A stretch of DNA of 18,948 nucleotides from Ophiosphaerella korrae. Lineage: Eukaryota; Ascomycota; Dothideomycetes; Pleosporales; Phaeosphaeriaceae. The DNA lies in the NCBI GenBank assembly GCA_028456385.1, contig JALNQF010000625.1, positions 1 through 18,948 on the forward strand, given 5' to 3'. The notes under the pieces were generated by a model. The model was not told the DNA's origin. It ran no database searches and worked only from the letters and a program-made list of their open reading frames with translations. A program made the translations under genes and the position numbers. Positions 10,291-18,844 of this stretch are shown here, in pieces. Every line of letters starts with the position of its first letter. Position 1 is the first letter of the stretch.

Positions 10291-11530
10291 CTTAGTATAT
10301 ACCTATTTTTATAATATATAGGCCTCCTATACCTTCTAGTTTTTCTTATTTAGGTAATTTTATAAATTATCTATCTTTCTAAGGCTATAGTCTTACTTTA
10401 AGTTTATATTCTTTGTATTTTAGATATTTATTATATATATATTTATACTATAGTCCTCCTTAGACGTATTTCTTAGATAGTTTTAGTCCTAGCCTTACTA
10501 CTAGGTATCTTTCTTCTAGTATTATTTCCTATCCTTAGATATCTTCTACTAGAATTACCCTTGTATAATTATAGCCTTTTCTTCTTATAGGCTATATACT
10601 ATTATTTACTTCAGGGCTCCTATATATAATATAGTTTTTATCTAGGTATAATATCTATAATACTTTAAAATATACTAAATGTTTTAGGTTTATTATTTTA
10701 TTATCCTCTTCCTAGTACTTATCTTTTCTAAGTATATCTATAGTTAGAATATAGTATACTACTAGTACTCTTAGTATATAGGCCTTATTAATCTATTACG
10801 TCTTTCTTGTAAGAAATTACTACTTTCTTTATATAAGTATTCTTCCTACTATAACTATATATTACTTTATCTATTCTTAAAATAGTATAAACTTTATTTC
10901 TTTAAGGTTACGTTCTTTTTAGTCTTTATACGCTTTCTCTATACTTATAACTATTAAGTATATCTAAATAAACTTCTATTCTTTATTTTATTCCTCTATA
11001 TCTATTATTATATAGCTATTATAGCTATATACGTCTAGCTAGGTATACTCTATACCTTTTATACTAATTTACTTCTTACTTTCTCGTAGTCCTTTAAAGG
11101 AAGCTATAGTAGTCTCTTTATCTAGTACCTATCCTTTAGCCTAGATTAATAGAATCTAGGGCTCCTCTCCTTCTAAATCTTCTATTAGTAGGTCTATTAC
11201 GTATACTATTTCTTCTAGCTACGCTTTTATTCTTTTTTTTATTACTACTACTTTATTCTTTTATAGAAACTATCTTACTCTCTACTTACTAAAAAGATAT
11301 ATATAGTAGTTATCCTTGTAATAAAAGGTCTAATAGAGTATTATATATTGTATTTCTTTACTCCTAGCTACTTTTTCTTAAGGTTTAGCTTATACTTATA
11401 GTACTTCTTTCTTCTTTTTAGTTATTTTTAACTAAGTTTCTTTCTTTAAGTCTTTACTTCTATAGTCTTTTATAAAGTATCTTAGTTTCTTATATTTATA
11501 GTATACTATATCCTTCTTCTTTTATAATTA
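10291..11530 (-). pseudogene. Unassigned spacer of Gypsy-2 between zinc knuckle and protease
   Basis: The gag-pol phase appears to continue through this 1.24-kb stretch without a frameshift, so it was probably coding. Readable pieces include KAYILRVLVVYYILT at about 10,800-10,745. I recognise no domain. In Gypsy-1 the same interval is only about 180 bp. Possible explanations are a long linker typical of this Gypsy lineage or an extra domain. Confidence 0.5.
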
Positions 11531-11572
11531 GTAATCTTTTACGTAGTAGCCTTTCTTACTATAGTTAAAGTA
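11531..11572 (-). pseudogene. CCHC zinc knuckle of Gypsy-2 gag with all ligands changed to Tyr
   Basis: The frame reads YFNYSKKGYYVKDY. The spacing is exactly C-x2-C-x4-H-x4-C, and every Cys and the His has become Tyr: TGY to TAY on one strand, CAY to TAY on the other. The knuckle would bind element RNA during packaging. It marks the C-terminal part of gag. The capsid-like region upstream (about 12,060-11,700) is in the same phase. Confidence 0.9.
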
Positions 11573-12545
11573 CGTAAAGTCTTTATTCTTCTTTTTCTTT
11601 TTATCCTTATTAGCGTTAAGGATTATAGGGTCTCTAGTATCCTAGTTTTTAGATTAATTACTATACCTATTCTTTTTCTATTCTTAAAGATTATTATTAA
11701 TTTAGATTACTTATTACTTTAGAGCTTCTAGTATCCTAAGTTTCTCTATATATATTATTTTGTATTAAATTTTTATATTTAGTCCTTGTTTAAATTATAA
11801 TATTAAGGCTAACTTATTCTATTATATATTTTAGCTTAGTTATTTAAATTATAATATATATTTAGGAATACTCTTATTTTATATAAGCCTTTTAAGTTTT
11901 TCTTTAGCTTGTTAAGTAATATCTATATCTCTAAATACTACTCTTATCTATTTAGTAAAGTATTTATAACTTCTAAAAATAGCTCTAGTCTTATCCTTTT
12001 AGGTTATTAGAGAGTATATTATATAATCTATCTAGTAAGGCTTATACTATCTAATTGTATCTTCTTTAAAGTATAGTCTAATATATATTACCTTCTTTTC
12101 TTCTATATTAAAGTATAGTACTTATATATCTATTTAGAGTTATACTAAAGCTATAAAAGGTCTTAGTTTCTCTCTTATTCTATTAAACTTCTTAAGTACT
12201 AGTATCTTAGGTAGCTTCTTAGTTGCGCTTATCTCTAGTTATTAAGTAATTAGTTCTATCTAGTTCTATCCTTTAATAATTGCTTTAATTTGTACTTTAT
12301 TCTATTTTAAATAATCTTATAGTTCTTTATTTTATACTTCTAAGGCGTTAATTACTATTTTTATATCTTTTTTCTTAGAGATTAGGTTATTTATATATTC
12401 TCTAACTACCTTCTATATAGTATTATCTAACTTATAACTACTTATAGGTGCTTTCGCTACTTATTTAGTTAAACTTTCTACTATTATATTAGCTAGACTA
12501 TACGCTACTTATACTTTACTCCTTTTAATAACTAAATTAGTAAGG

Positions 12546-13004
12546 TATTATAGGTTACCTAGGGTTAACTTCCTAGTAACCTTTAGGTTATTAGTAGATT
12601 AAGAAGTAATAACAAAAGTTTGTATAGTAATCTATAATAAGCTAAGAATAATAGAAGATATTTTATAACTATCTTAGTATTATCGCTTGTAGTTAATAAT
12701 TAAATTACTAATACTATCCTAATAATATATATTATTACTAACTATATACTTATATAGTCTTAGTAACTTTATTACTTTATATTTACTAAGATTATAAATT
12801 TATAAATTTATTATATAATAGCTTTATAACTTTATATTTACTAAGATCGCGAATTTATAAATTTATTACGTATTCTAATTATAGTTAGTTTTCTAATTAA
12901 GCTTATTATTCTATTAGTTATTACCCTACTCTCTCTATACTTTGTATATTACTAAGCGTAGACTAATTAGTTCTATCTCTATTTCTCTTATTACTACTAT
13001 AATA
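12546..13004 (-). repeat. Right LTR (5' LTR) of Gypsy-2
   Basis: This is the direct repeat of 5946-6404. It would have held the promoter of the minus-strand transcript. It differs from the left copy almost only by transitions in both directions, as independent mutation of two once-identical copies would give. It has CGCG at 12848-12851 where the left LTR and the sister internal repeats have TATA. No primer-binding site was recognised in the bases just left of 12546. Confidence 0.92.
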
Positions 13005-13193
13005 TTTCTCCTCTTCTTCTTCTACTTCTTCTTCTTTACTCCTATTCTCTTCTTTCTCTTCTTCTTTACTACTATCTTTATTATTATCTTCTTTATTATT
13101 ATTAACTTATTCTATAGAAAAGTAGCTATAGTAAGCCTAAAAGTAGTTAGTATACGCTATATAAGCGTAATATAAGTAAATATATAATATAGT
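13005..13193. other. Pyrimidine-rich flank between Gypsy-2 and the Copia element
   Basis: About 13005-13080 is dominated by CTT/CTC runs, followed by TTA-rich sequence and then ordinary AT-rich DNA. It resembles the tract left of Gypsy-2 (5916-5945) and is probably the other half of the same target. No coding potential was seen: the Phe- and Ile-rich plus-strand frame across 12942-13175 is only the pyrimidine tract translated. Confidence 0.6.
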
Positions 13194-13452
13194 TGTTAGA
13201 TTTAAAAGAAGTTATAGTAATTTAATAAAAAGGCTTTTTTGTAACAGCTATATAAAAGCCTTATTAGAGAGGGATACTAAAGCTTTTAGAAAAGCTCTTT
13301 TTTAGTTAGTTACTTATAACTTAAAAGTAATAAGTATAAACTAAGTAGATTAATTATTCTCTCTATCTTTAGCCCTACGCTCTATTTATATATCTACAAT
13401 ATAGCAGTCTTAGCTAGGTCTCTTAAGATAGTAGTAAGCTAGATCCTTAACA
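13194..13452 (-). repeat. Left LTR (3' LTR) of the Copia element
   Basis: The start is fixed by identity with 18845 onward: about six differences in 104 bp, all transitions. The inner end is not fixed, because the other copy is truncated. I chose 13452, where TTAACA is followed at once by CTCTCTCTATT, a polypurine tract on the minus strand. An alternative end is 13501, where CTAACA gives perfect 6-bp inverted termini with TGTTAG but no flush purine tract. Confidence 0.7.
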
Positions 13453-13825
13453 CTCTCTCTATTAAAGTACTAGTTTCTTTATTGTATTAGTTATACTAAC
13501 ATAGTCTATCTCTTTATATATAAGATTCTTTATTTGATTCCTTTATTTGTAAGAGTTAAGGCTACAATCTTTTTAGCTATAGTAGGGTTAGTAGCTTAGT
13601 AATTATTACGCCTGTACGCTAAGCTAATTAGATCGTAGTACTAGCTTAAGCGAGCTAATTAATAGATTCTAGGTACACTTAGAATCTATTGCGCCTCTCT
13701 ACGTATATACTATTAAGTATCTAATTATATAACTTATCTAATACACCCCTTTAGGTTAGTAACTTATTAGTAAGCTAGATATTTATAAGATAAGTATAAG
13801 ATTTTTAAGGTAGTCTTAGATTTTA
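13453..13825. other. 3' untranslated region of the Copia element
   Basis: This lies between the left LTR and the end of the Copia pol frame. No domain was recognised. A pyrimidine run at 13453-13460 may be the complement of the polypurine tract. If the LTR ends at 13501 instead, the first 49 bases belong to the LTR. Confidence 0.45.
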
Positions 13826-14280
13826 TCTAGAGGTGCTTTATATATTATTTAGTATTCTATTACTTCTATTAGTCTAAGCTATTTTAAGAAGCTTTCTTAT
13901 TTATTTACTAGTAAGACTTTTATAAAGCTATCTACTATTATCTTTATTAATAGAGTGTATTCTACTTTAATTTAGCTAGTAGAGACCTCTTATCTTAGCT
14001 AATAATTATAGATATTAACGTACTAAAGCTTAGTTTATAGCTTAGCTAGTTCTTTAGTAATAAGCTAGATTATTTAAGTATTATTACACTAGATTGTAAT
14101 ATAGTTTATAGAGAGCTTAACGTATAGTTTATTAAGAAGTTTTAATATAAAGATTACTTCTTTTACTACTTATAATAGAGCTAGCAACTTAGCTTTAGTT
14201 ATAAAGGTAGTAACTATATCTTACTTATTTACTCTCTATATAATAAGCCTATTAAAAAGTTTAATTATATAGCCTTATAA
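13826..14280 (-). pseudogene. RNase H of the Copia element
   Basis: The frame reads DIVTTFITKAKLLALL, then VVKEVIFILKLLNKLYVKLS, then YVNIYNY*LR*EV. The first block is the Copia RNase H core (Glu in the family at the position now Lys in TKAKLLAL). The last is the terminal motif HVDIxxHWLR, with His and Trp changed to Tyr and stop. RNase H removes the RNA strand after cDNA synthesis. Coding ends near 13,830. Confidence 0.85.
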
Positions 14281-14479
14281 ACTTTTTTAGTCTATAGTAT
14301 TATTAGTAAAGGAAGTATTACTAGTAACTTATAATAAGTCGCCTCTACCTAGCTAGAGTACTCTTAATCTCGTATAAGAGAAGTATATAAGTACTTAATT
14401 AGTAGCTTTATAGTAAGTAGTGCTTAGGTTTATAAGAAAATAAGCTAGTTGCGATATTACAAAAGCTATATCTAGCTAA

Positions 14480-15700
14480 GTAGTTATAGTAGTAAATAGA
14501 AGTAAACTAATTTTGCGTTAGTATTTATTAATCTTAGATAGTATTACTAAACTAGTATAGGCCTTAAGTTTAGTAGTAGCTATAGGTATATTGTAATAGA
14601 CGTGTAGTTTATCTACGAGCTAACTTATCTTATTAATATACGCCGCCTATAGTAGTTAAATTGTATATTACTCTCTATCTTAAATTACTTTAATACTAAG
14701 AAACTATTAGAGATCTATTCCTCTAGTAATAGTATACTTCTCTTTTAGAAGATTAGTTACTTACTATACTTCCTTAGTCTTCTACTTATTATATGCGATA
14801 ATAATATTATCTACGTAGAAGAAGATAATAATTCTATCTTTAACTATATAGTATAGTTTGTATAGTACTATTTAAAAGCCTATAGCTTTAAGTATAGCTA
14901 TAAATTCTTTCTACTATAGGAGAGGTAAGATCTAGAGACTATATAAGGCTTTTTAGACTCTAAAGATTATACCCTTCTTTTAGTATCCTTTTAGTATTCT
15001 TATATAGATCTCTTAGTCTATTACTATATAAATAAAGGTGTTAGTTACGTTATACTATTTTAGTTTAAGATTATATTTAGTAGAAATAGCTATAAGTATC
15101 TAAAAGGATTAGCTAGCTAGTATTATAGTATAAGTCTCTTATACTATAATATTTTGTTACTAGTCTCTTCGTACTACAAGTTAAGCTTTATATTTAATAA
15201 ATTAATAATATTTATTAAGCTTATACGTATATACCTATATATAGTCTAGTATCTACTAGCTAGAACGCTAGATAGGTTTAGCTAGTACTTTAGTCTATAA
15301 TTTTATCTAGTAATAGCTAGTTAAGTAAGATAGCTTAGCTTCTTTAAATAACTCGCCTATTAGATAGCTTTCTAGGTTTATTTAGTATAAAGGTAGTAAT
15401 AGAAGTTAATTATAGTAGAGCTTTAGTTCTTTTATAAGTATCCTCTTTATCTTAGCTTTGTCTATAAGTTCTCCTTAGTATTTTCTAAGGTTACCTACCT
15501 AGGTACTAGCTATAAAGGCTACTACCTATAGTATAGTTTTAGATAAGCTATATCTATTGTATACTATTAACTCTAGTTAGTCTCTAGTTATTAAATAGGC
15601 TAGTATTACTACTAGAAGTAAAGATAGTAGAGGAGTTAGATAGTAGTCTACAATCTTTCTTCTATAGTAGTAGCTAGGTAGATCTTCTTTATTATTTATA
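14480..15700 (-). pseudogene. Reverse transcriptase of the Copia element
   Basis: Three consecutive Copia RT blocks are readable. The first, at about 15,246-15,010, reads LDYI*VYTYKL, then YKA*LVVRRD, then TKYNLKLK*YNVTNTFIYIV, the last ending in the first catalytic strand where the family has DVxxAFL. The second, near 14,970, is KALYSL*ILPLL*. The third, at 14806-14835, is IIIFFYVDNIII, where the family has YVDD. The second catalytic Asp is Asn (AAT), caused by a G-to-A change at the TpG across the two Asp codons. Confidence 0.92.
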
Positions 15701-15899
15701 AATATATCTAACTTAGTATTATCTTTATAGAAGGACTCTATTTCTAGCTCGTACACTAGTACTAGGAGCTTAATTATTTTAATATAAGTAGTAATCTCTT
15801 CTAGTATTTAATATATAAAGTTATCTATTAGATCTTCTATTTTACTATTAAAGATTATTTACTTATTAAAGATTATATCTTATATACTTATTACCTTCG

Positions 15900-16765
15900 C
15901 TATAGATAGTACCTAGATCTAGTAGATATTTAATAACTAGTATCCTATAAAGTAGCTAATCTATACTTTTAGATCTAAACGTTATAGCTTTAATTTACTA
16001 CGCTATATATTATTAGTTATTATAAAGGCTTTGCACCTATATACTTTTAAGTAGGCTAAGTTTAGCTTTTTTATTAATACTATAATTCCTTAATTCTTAG
16101 TAACTTTTGTAAAGAATACTTTATATAGTATCTTCTAGTTATTTAAGTAACTTAGCGTTTAATTATATAGGTAGACTCTAGCCTATATAATTTTAGGCTA
16201 AAGCTCTTATAGTAGATTTACGTTAAGTTGTATAGTACGTAACTTTTCTTTGTTAATTCTTCTAGCTCGCTTAGCTCCTCTATTTTAGGCTTAAGTATCT
16301 AGAGCTAAAGGTTCGATAGTAATACTTTACAAGTTTAACTAGCGCTAGACCTCTAGTTTTACTATTATAATCTCGTTATTAGCTTTAATTACTTTAACTA
16401 AGATGCTATACTAATTCTTTAAGAAGAGAGTTAAGTTTAATAGTATCTTAATAATTAATTTAGCTAACTAGTTATTAGTAAAGTAGAAGTCCTACTATAG
16501 TTTTAAGTACTTATTAGTAACAAGTATCTAGCTTTTTTCTTTAGTAACGCTTTGTACTTTATATAAGTAGAAGTTAATAGAAAGTCTTTTTCTTAGTTTT
16601 TTATAACTAATTCTTAGTATATAGCTAATTTACTACTTTATCTTAGCTTTACTATATACGTTATACTAGACTATAGATACTTCTTTTATACGTACCCCTT
16701 AAGCTTACTAGACAAGGTATTTAATTATAGCTAGTCCTAGATAGCTAAGTCTCTTGTGCTATAGT
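15900..16765 (-). pseudogene. GAG-pre-integrase and integrase of the Copia element
   Basis: From about 16,761 down the frame reads *HKRLSYLGLAIIKYL, where the family has WHxRLGHxG, the first zinc-binding half of the GAG-pre-integrase domain. The second half, with two Cys in the family, reads YNVYSKAK at about 16,680-16,657 and has both Cys as Tyr. The integrase core follows (KLRKRLSINFYLYKVQ, later VIKANNEII). Only the presumed second catalytic region near ANNE is readable, and I could not place all three catalytic residues. Confidence 0.75.
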
Positions 16766-18559
16766 AGTACTAGTACTCTAATAGTCTAAAGTTTATAGGT
16801 ATAGTACGCTGCTTAGTATATAAGATTATATAGTAATTAATACTTAAGTACCTATTAACTATAGATCTTAGTAAGGTATCTAATTGTTTATCTATTAGGC
16901 TAGTTTAGAGTTATTAGCTTAGATTAAGTATTCTACTATATTCCTCTCTACTAGAGTAGCTAGAAAGAGACTAGGTTATAAAAGATATCTAGGTATATAG
17001 CTATGTTATATAGAACTAGTTTATTTTCTATTAACTAGTTTTTTAGTATAAAGGTAAGAGATCTATATCCTTTTACCTATATCTTTAACTTACCTACCTA
17101 TATATAATTATTTAGCTTTAATAAACAATAGTTATATACACAAGTTAGGTTATTTATAATATAGTAAGTTAAACTAGAGTCTAGGATAAAGGAATTCTAG
17201 AGAAAGTAAGTATTACAAGTATTTCTTGTAGTTTTAGTAACAAAAGTGCTCTTAATACTTAATATTTACTAGCTTTCTAGTTAATCTTCCTTATAGATTT
17301 TAGTAATCTAAGGTAACTTAGCGTGTAGTTCTATATAAGGCTTTATTTAATACTTTAACTATCTTCTTATTAGTCTTTATAAAGTTATATTATACTTACG
17401 TTTATAATTAATAAGCTCTTTTAAAGTCTTACTTAGAGTTTACTAATCTAGTACTTTATTAAGATTAATATAGTAGTAATTACTAAGTTTATAAGGTCTT
17501 TTATAAGCTAGGTATTATTTACTTATAGCTCTTTAACTTATTATTTAGTTAACGTTAGTATTACTACTACGTATATATTAATTACAAGGTCTACCCTATT
17601 TATTAAGTAGTGCGCTATCTATAAGAGAGGTGTCTCTAGTCTTACTCTAGGTAGTATTACTACTAGTAGCGTAAGGTAAGGTATTATCTACTATAAAAGC
17701 AGCTTTACGCCTCTCTATATTTAGGAGATAGTACACTATTATATACTTATAGTAGCGTTTTATTATCTCTCTCTAGTTTATACTAAGTAATAGCCTTCTA
17801 TTATCTTAAAAAGTTATAGACTAAATTAGTACTATATATTTAATAGCTACTAAAAAGTCTTAAGTAATTATATTAATTTATAGTAACTCTACTACTTAAT
17901 ACGTTTTAGCCTTAGTAGTAGTATAGTTATACTTAGCTATCTATATATCCTAATTTACTAGGCTTCTTATAAGCTTAAGTAATTTAAGGTATCTATTATG
18001 TATACGCTCTTACTTAATATACTTATCTACGCTAATAGTTTACTTTAGGTTTAATAGCTACTAACGTAGAGATTAGTTTAGTAAGTAGTACGTACGTAGT
18101 AGATGTAGCGAGACTAAGGATTAGATAAACGTTATAATATACTAGAGACTTAACTACTCTTTTTTGTACTCGTGTTAGTCGCTATAGTATTACTTAGCTA
18201 ATATTTTATAGTATTTAAGGTCTTCTTTAAAAGCTTTATAACTAGTAGCTAAGAGTTTAGACTACTACGTAGGAGTCTTAATACCTAATACTAGAGTATA
18301 GTTAGCTATTACTAGAGCTCTAATTAGTTCTAGTCTCTAAATTAGCTAAGTAGAGGATTCTAGGTTAATCTTATCCTAAATATTATATACTACGCATCTA
18401 GATTGTAGTTAAATTATCTATATAGTATAATTTTTATTAGTCTTTAACGTTATAGTTAGATTGCGTTAAGTTATACTAGCTATCTTGTTTTAGCTTTAAG
18501 TTATAAGAAGGTAGGAGATTATTACTTTTTAGAGTACGCTTTAGTTAAGGCTAAGTATA

Positions 18560-18571
18560 GTACTTAGCTTA
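18560..18571. repeat. Isolated copy of the 12-bp leader repeat
   Basis: TACTTAGCTTAA occurs here alone, identical to the first two units of the array at 18733-18792. It suggests the leader array was once larger or was dispersed by duplication. Confidence 0.6.
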
Positions 18572-18591
18572 ATTTAAGAGTTATTAGAGAG

Positions 18592-18720
18592 CTACTAGAG
18601 AGCAAGAGATTTACGCTCTTTTTAAAGATACTTGTAGTACTACTAGAGGGTAAGAGAATAGTACTTTTTACTAACGCGCGTAGGGCTACTAGAAGGTAAG
18701 AGATTAGTACTTTTTACTAA
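18592..18720. repeat. Three degenerate 46-48-bp tandem units in the Copia leader
   Basis: Units start at 18592, 18640 and 18686, each with CTACTAGA followed by (G/A)GG/AG-AAGAGA and then an ACTTTTT-type stretch. Units 2 and 3 are much alike (both contain TAGTACTTTTTACTAA) and unit 1 is more diverged. They lie between the 5' LTR and gag of the Copia element, in its untranslated leader. No function can be assigned. Confidence 0.7.
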
Positions 18721-18732
18721 TACTCTTTATAG

Positions 18733-18792
18733 TACTTAGCTTAATACTTAGCTTAATACTTAAGTTAATACTTAAGTTAATACTTAAGTTAA
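18733..18792. repeat. Five-unit 12-bp tandem repeat in the Copia leader
   Basis: Five exact 12-bp units run in succession: two of TACTTAGCTTAA, then three of TACTTAAGTTAA. The two forms differ at two adjacent positions (GC against AG), so the array expanded in two steps. It lies just inside the 5' LTR, about 50 bp from its inner edge at 18845. Confidence 0.9.
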
Positions 18793-18844
18793 TATAAGTA
18801 GATACTAGTTTACTTAACTTAGTTAAAGTAGTAAGACTCTTAAT

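Larger units (their letters stand above)
7058..12500 (-). pseudogene. gag-pol: Gypsy-2 gag-pol polyprotein, one continuous phase, RIP-degraded
   Basis: Codons whose first base is congruent to 1 mod 3 on the minus strand give gag, zinc knuckle, protease, RT, integrase and chromodomain without a frameshift over about 5.4 kb. This indicates a single gag-pol frame in the ancestor. It is broken by many TAA/TAG codons and has no usable ATG start. Gag occupies about 12,500-11,500. A spacer of about 420 codons without a recognised domain follows, then protease near 10,290-10,200, RT at about 9,900-9,100, RNase H near 8,900-8,600, integrase at about 8,170-7,400 and the chromodomain at 7,210-7,061. The RNase H placement is by order rather than by a clear motif. 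The 5' limit is approximate. Confidence 0.9.
5946..13004 (-). mobile_element. Structurally complete Ty3/Gypsy chromovirus (Gypsy-2), RIP-degraded
   Basis: The element is bounded by two LTRs that align without gaps at a constant offset of 6,600 bp (5946-6404 and 12546-13004). Total length is 7,059 bp. Coding is on the minus strand: gag next to the right (5') LTR, then protease, RT, RNase H, integrase and chromodomain, all in one phase. A polypurine tract (minus strand) abuts the left (3') LTR. The 5-bp flanks TTCTT (5941-5945) and TTTCT (13005-13009) lie in similar pyrimidine tracts but do not match exactly, so a target-site duplication is possible but unproven. No insertion interrupts the element. 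Confidence 0.93.
13826..18490 (-). pseudogene. gag-pol: Copia gag-pol polyprotein, one phase, RIP-degraded
   Basis: Minus-strand codons with first base congruent to 0 mod 3 give gag, GAG-pre-integrase, integrase, RT and RNase H without a detected frameshift, so the ancestor probably had one long gag-pol frame as in Copia elements. Many Trp and Gln codons are now TAG/TAA. Gag lies at about 18,490-17,500: a basic, Lys/Arg-rich frame including ERRKAAFIVDNTL near 17,700. No intact zinc knuckle or protease loop was found with confidence between 17,500 and 16,770. No start ATG is left, so the 5' limit is approximate. Confidence 0.85.

Noticed and set aside
12942..13175. 77-codon ATA/ATG-type plus-strand frame rich in Phe and Ile, resembling a membrane peptide
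   Set aside because: It starts inside the Gypsy-2 LTR and is mainly the translated CTT/TTA-rich tract. No domain, no sensible start context, and its hydrophobicity follows from pyrimidine-rich DNA.
13194..13501. Longer Copia LTR ending at CTAACA (13501)
   Set aside because: It has perfect inverted ends but no purine tract flush with it. Kept as an alternative because the second LTR is truncated and cannot decide.
16770..17500. Copia protease and zinc knuckle
   Set aside because: They should lie here by order, but I could not align a D-S/T-G loop or CCHC spacing well enough to annotate them.
18592..18792. Repeat array as a CRISPR-like locus
   Set aside because: The units are directly adjacent without spacers of constant length and lie in a Copia leader in a eukaryotic setting.
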